Positions 58,026 through 64,000 of a DNA stretch of 64,000 nt are shown one piece after another. The stretch spans positions 112,302 to 176,301 of the forward strand of contig MU401523.1 of NCBI GenBank assembly GCA_022579005.1. The letters are read 5' to 3'. Source of the DNA: Poronia punctata. Taxonomy: Eukaryota > Ascomycota > Sordariomycetes > Xylariales > Xylariaceae. The notes under the pieces were generated by a model, which did no database searches, was not told the origin of the DNA, and was given only the letters and a program-made list of their open reading frames with translations. A program made the position numbers and the translations under genes. Every line of letters begins with the position of its first letter. Position 1 is the first letter of the stretch.

Positions 58026-59345
58026 ATGGGCTTCTTTAATCGTCGAGACCGGGCGGATCGCAATGGGCATGTCGCGAACGGACATCGGTCCGGCCCAACG
58101 GCCGCTAATACCTACACCATGTCTACGCGCCCGTCATTCGGCCAGTGGTTGAAGGTGACTTGGCTAGATATCCTCACATTTATCATCATGGGAGCTCTCG
58201 GTCTAGGAGTATGTCCCCCTTTTCTTACAACGTTTACACGGAAAGCTAACCAAAGGATTCAGATCTACATGGCCCCTCCGGCGCCCACGCGCTCCTTCCC
58301 CGTCACATTCTCCGACGGAGAGGTTGTATACCCCGAATTCGCATACCCGCTGCGAAAAGAGATCATCCCCATCTGGCTAGCCGCCTTCCTGGCCGCCGTC
58401 GTCCCGATCCTCGCCATCCTCATCATGCAGATCCGCATCCGCTCATTCTGGGACGTCAACAACGGCATCATCGGCCTCCTCTACTCCCTAATCGGCGCCG
58501 CCGTCTTCCAGGTATTCATCAAGTTCCTCATCGGCGGTCTACGTCCCCACTTCCTAGACGTCTGTAAACCCGACATCAGCCTGGCCAAGAACGGCCCGGG
58601 GATAGAGGGCTCGCCATATAACGCGGCCGGGTTCAAGCAGCTCTACTATACCACCGAGATCTGTACCGGCGACCAAAAGGAGATCAACGATTCTCTGGAG
58701 TCCATGCCGTCGGGACATACTACCGCCGCGTTTGCCGGTTTTGTCTATCTGTATCTTTACCTCAACGCCAAGCTCAAGGTGTTTTCCAACTATCACCCCG
58801 CCATGTGGAAGATGATTGTCATTTACATCCCCATCCTTGGTGCTGTGCTCATCGGAGGCGCATTAACCATTGATGAATATCATAACTGTATGTTACATTT
58901 ACCCATCCGGATCCCATCCCCATCCCCATCCCCATCCCCATCCCCCTTTTTTTCTCTACCCACCCCGGCCCCCGCCACTCCCCGCCATGCAACAATTTTA
59001 TTAGAAATCATACATCAACATCACTAACCCGCCATTCTTCCTTTCTTAACAGGGTACGACGTCGTAGCAGGAGCAATAATCGGATCCGTCTTCGCATTCT
59101 CCTCCTATCGAATGTGTTACGCCGCCATCTGGGACTGGCGCTGGAACCATATTCCCCTGAACCGCAACCAACCATGTCTATATACCGACGGCAACGTCGA
59201 CCTCATCGACGCCATGTGGACACGGAAAGCCGGTTGGGGGGGTCCGGCCGGATCCATGCGTGGAACCCGCAGCAAGTCCGAGGTCCCCGTCCCCAATCAC
59301 AATCACAATCACGATCCCCATAGCCGCGCCGATAATATTGTTTAA
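58026..59345 (+). CDS. PAP2-family lipid phosphatase
   Basis: Integral-membrane phosphatase of the PAP2 superfamily, acting on phosphatidate or diacylglycerol pyrophosphate. Predicted 366 aa in three exons, 58026-58208, 58263-58887 and 59053-59345. Six hydrophobic segments are visible. The signature motifs are KFLIGGLRP (Kx6RP), MPSGHTTAA (PSGH) and, across the last splice, TIDEYHNWYDVVAG (third motif, catalytic His kept). The third motif normally reads SRx5Hx3D; here the Ser-Arg positions are Ala-Leu. The C-terminal tail is rich in His and Asn. Intron 1 is 54 nt with no stop in frame, so retention would add 18 residues in a loop. A (CATCCC)n run lies in intron 2. Substrate and organelle are not determined. 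Confidence 0.9.
58913..58946. repeat. Microsatellite (CATCCC)n within intron 2 of the PAP2 gene
   Basis: About five CATCCC units. It lies inside the predicted intron, so it does not affect the protein if splicing is as modelled. Confidence 0.85.
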
Positions 59346-61829
59346 TATTAATACGGTCTTCTTCTACACCTGGGAAGTCTTGCCGAGTTTAGTTTAGTTA
59401 CCTTAGCTTTGAGTTTCTAGGCGTAATACTACAAAGGTGTCCGGTCGTGCTGGTTTGATCAAGAGGGAGTGCACACATAATATACGCAGTGTCGACAGGA
59501 TAGCTGGAGGAGGACGGAAAATAAGTGTAAAAGTAATTCTTAATTACATTAGGGAAACAGTACCTAATGTTTATTTGGAGGCGTTTAATTTTCCATCATC
59601 GTCAAGTCAAGATAACACCTGTAAATGACTATGAACTCTGGTGCCTTCTATCAACTCACGTTACCTAAGCTAGGCTCTTAAGCGCCGAGAAATCAGATGA
59701 GGTTGTCGGACCGGCTTCACCCGCCTCTACGGAGTAATTTCATACCATCCCTGGGCATCATCTGAGATCCAAGGTTATATCTCATAAATCCGACTGTAGC
59801 TCCCGTCTTACACGGTCTATTTGTTGTTGCACTCGCCTTCTCACTTACTGTGTTAACCACCATACATGAATACTTAGTCATCTTGACACTTGCCCACTTT
59901 ATAGATTCTGGCCCTCAACCCATATATAGGGTGGATTTCTAAGACGGCTATCTTAAATACTAATATAGATAGGTTATTTACAGGATAGATACCTTATATT
60001 CATATTTCCCTATACGACGCACCACCAACCCGAAACATTCATGTTATGTTCCTCAATGTATCGATGTCGGTTTGGCGCGCTACAGATGATATGTCTCCAT
60101 GTCCTTTTTCCTATTTATATCTACCTAGTTAGTATAAGGAACAGAATAAATAAGTGAAAAGGAAGCTATTGTCACTGTTTACACTGCCGGGGGGATCGTA
60201 ATGACTTATCGTTATTGCACAAAGAGGGAAGGTTTCTCTGAGAAGCAGAGATCGCCTGTATCTACTTATATAAGCCTATCTGTTTAAACGCGAAGAATAT
60301 TCTAGGTAGGGAGCGTCATTATTTCTATTGTTTTGTTGTGGCAAATGTAGCTATGACGTATTGCTTGATTGCAACGGTGGGAATGGCGGGTCGTCGAACA
60401 AGTCTGGATTCTTGAGACATATTACGGTCTTCAAATCTCCTACGTCGTCGAGGGCCGGACGAGCCTCTATCCGGGACTTCTCTCCAACTCGCTCGGCCGT
60501 CCGCTGTCATAGCGTTGCTAGCAGTGACTATCCCAACCACACATCCCAGAATGTCGAAAATGTGCAGGCACGACGCTAGCATTCGAGCTGGCCCTCTTCC
60601 ATGATCGGACGCCAGCAAGGCGAAAAGCACATCCGTCCCGGGGGGAATATCTACCGGTTCTTTACCCGCCCCCTCGACTTAACCTGCCAGAAATTGTCAA
60701 TGTTCTGTCGTTACACAGTTAGTTCATAGCATATTTACGTTAGAGGTATAGGCGTCTTACGCGTATAACCGCATCTAGGCAGGCGGCATACCAACGAGTG
60801 CTCCTCAAAGGAGTCGGATTTCTGATCTACTAAATGTTAGCACAGTATATGCAGCAAGTAACAACTAGGATACGGCCATCTTACCCGCCCCCCTGAGGTT
60901 CGCCCGGTGGCACAACCGGACCGTCTCCACGGGCGAGTCAAAAGCCGTTGGGGTCATACTGTCTCTTTTTTCTTTTCTTTCTTTTGGATGGAGAACAACA
61001 AGATTGGATATAGGCTATAGCCCCATGTCTTCTAAGAGCGAGGTAGATCGGGGACTTCGACATCCCGGGACTCATAGCCACCGCACTGTCAGACGCTGTT
61101 TGTCTAGGTCGCTTTTGTATTGGGGTCTTCATCTTTTGATGTGTGAAGTGCGTAGGAAGACAAGGAGGAATATGTAAGTTGGATAGATAGAAGAGAGGGA
61201 GAGATTTGGATACGTTACGTTGGTTCGCAGACTAATTTATAGCTGTTTGGAAAAGTGGGCTGTGTATGAGTGTAGTGTGTGTGAAGAATCGTCGCTTCTT
61301 CCGCTTGCATATACTGACGCGTGGGACCGTAGTCATGGCGTCAGCTTAGGAAGATGGGTAGGTAGTACCTACAAGCTTGTTGAATCCCGGGCAGGCGCTA
61401 AGTAGGCCTCAAGGGCAGTTACTGATTGTTGGGCAAGCCTCCGGGCATCCGAGAGATGGGCAGACTTGCCCTTACAAAGCCGTTGTTGAGTACATGTACA
61501 TACTGTTAGGAAGGAACATACATATCCTGCTCTTCAGCTTCCAACCTTCTGGAGCCCGAGCTCTAAGAGCTCCTTCCGTATTGCGATGCAAGGCGGAGAA
61601 GCTCCTGTTTTGTCTGCGCGAATTCCTTGAAAACCTGGCGTAGCTCGTTTTTGTAGAAGGCAGTGCCGCAGTGGCCTTATGTTACACAGGACGTTTAGGT
61701 AATAGGACCTAGCTAATTAGAAGGCTATAGGTATTAGAGACAGCCCTTTAGATAAAGGGGTTGGATAGGATTAACCTATTGGTTTTATATTGCATGCACT
61801 TGCAAATATAAGGTGCGGACTCTTTTTAT
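59346..61829. other. Gene-poor spacer, 2.5 kb, ending at the AT-rich block
   Basis: It contains repeat copy 2 (60181-60280). Small frames at 60.3-61.1 kb and 61.4-61.6 kb have no recognised features. The base composition falls gradually from about 61.7 kb. Confidence 0.6.
60181..60280 (+). repeat. Dispersed ~100-bp repeat, copy 2
   Basis: Matches 12053-12155 in the same orientation with scattered substitutions and one-base indels, several of them G in copy 1 and A in copy 2 (for example GGAGG/AGAGG and ATAGGCC/ATAAGCC), which fits mutation of the RIP type. It lies about 1.6 kb from the AT-rich block. Confidence 0.75.
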
Positions 61830-64000
61830 ATAAAAAAAATAAGGACTGCTAATTTGTAGCTAAAAATAAAAATAAATAAACTTATATTCTTTTTAAAGCT
61901 TAAAAAGAACTTTTTTTTTATAAACCCTTTTAGCTTATATAAAATTATTAAATTAAATTAAAGCTATTTTTACTTTTAAGTTGCTATATTAAGCTTTTTA
62001 TTATAAATAACTTTATATTTTTTATAAAAAAAAACTTTAACTTATTTAGCTTAAGTTATAAAACTTTAGTTTTTTATTTTATATATTATTTATATTTTTA
62101 AAATTTTTTATTAAAACTATTACTAATAACGCTTTTTTTTTTAACTTTAGTTGCTAGCAGTAACTATTTTTATAACTAAGCTTTTTAGCTTTTAATTACT
62201 ATATTAATTACTTAAGCATAGTTTTTTAGTAAAAAAAAATCTTTTTTAAAAAACTTTAAATTTAAAAACTTTAATAAATTAAAATTTAAAAAATTATTTA
62301 ATAATAGCTTAAATAAATCTTTATTTAAAAACAATACTAGTTTTAATTTAAAATTTTAAAAGCTTATAAATAATAAAGATTTTATTACTTTTATTTTTAT
62401 TTTTTTTAACTTATAATTTTTATAATTATTTTTACTTTTTTTAATTATGCTTACTATTACTTTAGCTAATAAGCTTTACTAAGTATTTTTATTACTTAAA
62501 AAATCTCTTATTAAGCGTTGCGTTATTAAATTATTTTAGCTTAAATATAGCACTAGTAAAGGCTTGCTTAATTAAAACAGCTTTAGCTTTAAAACATATA
62601 GCAAAGCTATAAGGCTATATTAAAAAAAAGATTTAAAGATTTTATAAAAAAATATTATAATTTTTGCAAAATGCTTAAATTAAAGTATTATAGTAATATA
62701 GCCTAGTATATTATAAAAATACTAAACTTAAACAAGTTTATTTAATAGTTTAAAACTATATTTTAAAATTATATATTAAAAACTTTTTTTAATAAGATAA
62801 CTAAACTAGTTTACTTATAAAAAAAAAGTTTTTTTTAATAAAATAATAAGTTTTTTAACGCTATTAAAAAAGCTAGTTAAATTTATAAAAATATAATAAT
62901 TAACTTTAAGCTATTAACTTTAGCGTTAAAAAATAAGCTTGCTTTAATAAAAAAGCACTTAAAGTTAAGCTAACAAATTAGCAAAAAAAACCGCTTTAAC
63001 TTTAGCTTATAAAATTTATTTTTAAAAAATAATTTAAAAAAGTTTAACATAAAAAAGCTACTATTATAGTTTAAAACTAAAAATAAAAAGTAAGCTTTAA
63101 ATAAAAAAGCACTTTAAAGTATTATATAATTTGCTATTAACTAGTATAAGCATAATAAAGTTGCTTGCTAGCAATATAAATAAAATAATTATTAAACTTT
63201 AAAATATTTTGCTAAAAAAGACGTAAATAGTAAAAACTTACTTTTAGCTTTAAAAAAAATCTTTTTTATTAAAAAAAGTTAAAAAAAAAATAAACCTACT
63301 TTAATTAAAAAAGCTTAAATTAATGCTGTTTTAGCTAAACTTTTTAAAAAAACTAAGTTTATAAAAATTAAAACTAATACTAAATTAAATTTTTAGCTAG
63401 CTTTTATATTATGCTTTATAAAATCTAGCTAAAAAAAAGCAAGGTAATTACTAATTTTGCTTTAAAAAAAAAACTTAGCAATACTTTTAAACTTAAACGT
63501 TATATTTTTTAAAAACTAAAAGCTAGCTAATAACTTATTATTTTTATAACTTTATTTTATAATAGTAAAAAGTACTTTATAAAAGCTTTATTAAATATTA
63601 AAAGCTTTATATTTATAATATTATTAAAAAAAGCTTAAGTATAAAAGCTTTTTATTATTAAGTAATAATTTTTTTAGCTTATAACTAGCTTTAATACTAT
63701 TATTTTAAAAAATAGTAGCAAGTATTATATAAACTATTTATAACAAGGCACCTAGCTAAAAAACCTATTTACTAAGCTATTTATGTACAAACTACCTATT
63801 AGCTAAAGCTATGCTAACTAATAGCTAAGGCCTTGCTAGTTATACTTTTTTTAATTTTTTTAGCTAATTTAGTTACTTACTTAGCTAACTAAATAAAAGT
63901 TATTTAATATACTTAGTTTTTAAAATTGCTAGCAATATTACTTTATAACTACTTTATTATTTAAACTTTTATACTTTTTTATTTTTATATTTTTAAGTTA
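61830..64000. repeat. AT-rich RIP-like block (decayed repeat)
   Basis: GC content falls to roughly 10-20% in the lines I checked, against about 45-50% in the genes. C is nearly always followed by T and G nearly always preceded by A, while CpA, TpG and CpG are scarce; TA, AA and TT dominate. AGCTT, TAGCT and GCTA recur. No open reading frame survives. This is the expected signature of repeat-induced point mutation acting on transposon DNA. The element class is not recognisable; the block continues past the window end. Confidence 0.85.

Overview
The window is nuclear DNA of a filamentous ascomycete (Pezizomycotina, most likely Sordariomycetes; the species cannot be named from the sequence). The evidence is short introns of about 50-120 nt with GTRNGT donors and CAG/TAG acceptors, a fungus-only gene set (HET-domain protein, LCL2, UVE1, YAR1, RKM4, ERG7), many long intergenic spacers, and a very AT-rich block at the right end that looks like repeat-induced point mutation (RIP). 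I assembled exon models by hand from frame and splice sites. They are predictions.

Left part (1-16.7 kb): 3' end of a P4-ATPase lipid flippase (Dnf3-like), a membrane-anchored protein of unknown role, an AAAP amino-acid transporter, an ornithine cyclodeaminase/mu-crystallin-family enzyme, a secreted M43 metalloprotease and a secreted GH43 glycosidase. This looks like a nutrient-handling and secretion set, with wide spacers between genes.

Middle (17.5-43.6 kb): mainly housekeeping genes. They are mitochondrial bL27m, LCL2 (ER quality control), protein phosphatase 1 inhibitor-2, the UV-damage endonuclease UVE1, the ribosomal lysine methyltransferase RKM4, an unrecognised 316-aa protein, the Rps3 chaperone YAR1, the meiotic nuclease SPO11 (seven exons, not visible as one ORF), lanosterol synthase ERG7 and the Hsp90 co-chaperone SGT1. 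Between ERG7 and SGT1 lies a 10-N assembly gap flanked by G and C homopolymers and by two diverged copies of one short sequence.

Right part (44-64 kb): a cytochrome P450, a HET-domain protein, SRP54 and a PAP2-family lipid phosphatase, separated by long gene-poor spacers, ending in about 2.2 kb of RIP-like AT-rich DNA. The genes do not form an obvious operon-like or biosynthetic cluster. The OSC and P450 are separated by SGT1.

The observations most worth following are: an octamer, TACTCGTA, with 23 exact copies, all noncoding; an Asn in place of the second toprim Asp of SPO11; a dispersed ~100-bp repeat shared between 12.1 kb and 60.2 kb; two perfect inverted repeats; a tight cluster of the motif GGAAATGCC; and two candidate genes without a recognised family. 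I saw no CRISPR array, rRNA or convincing tRNA.
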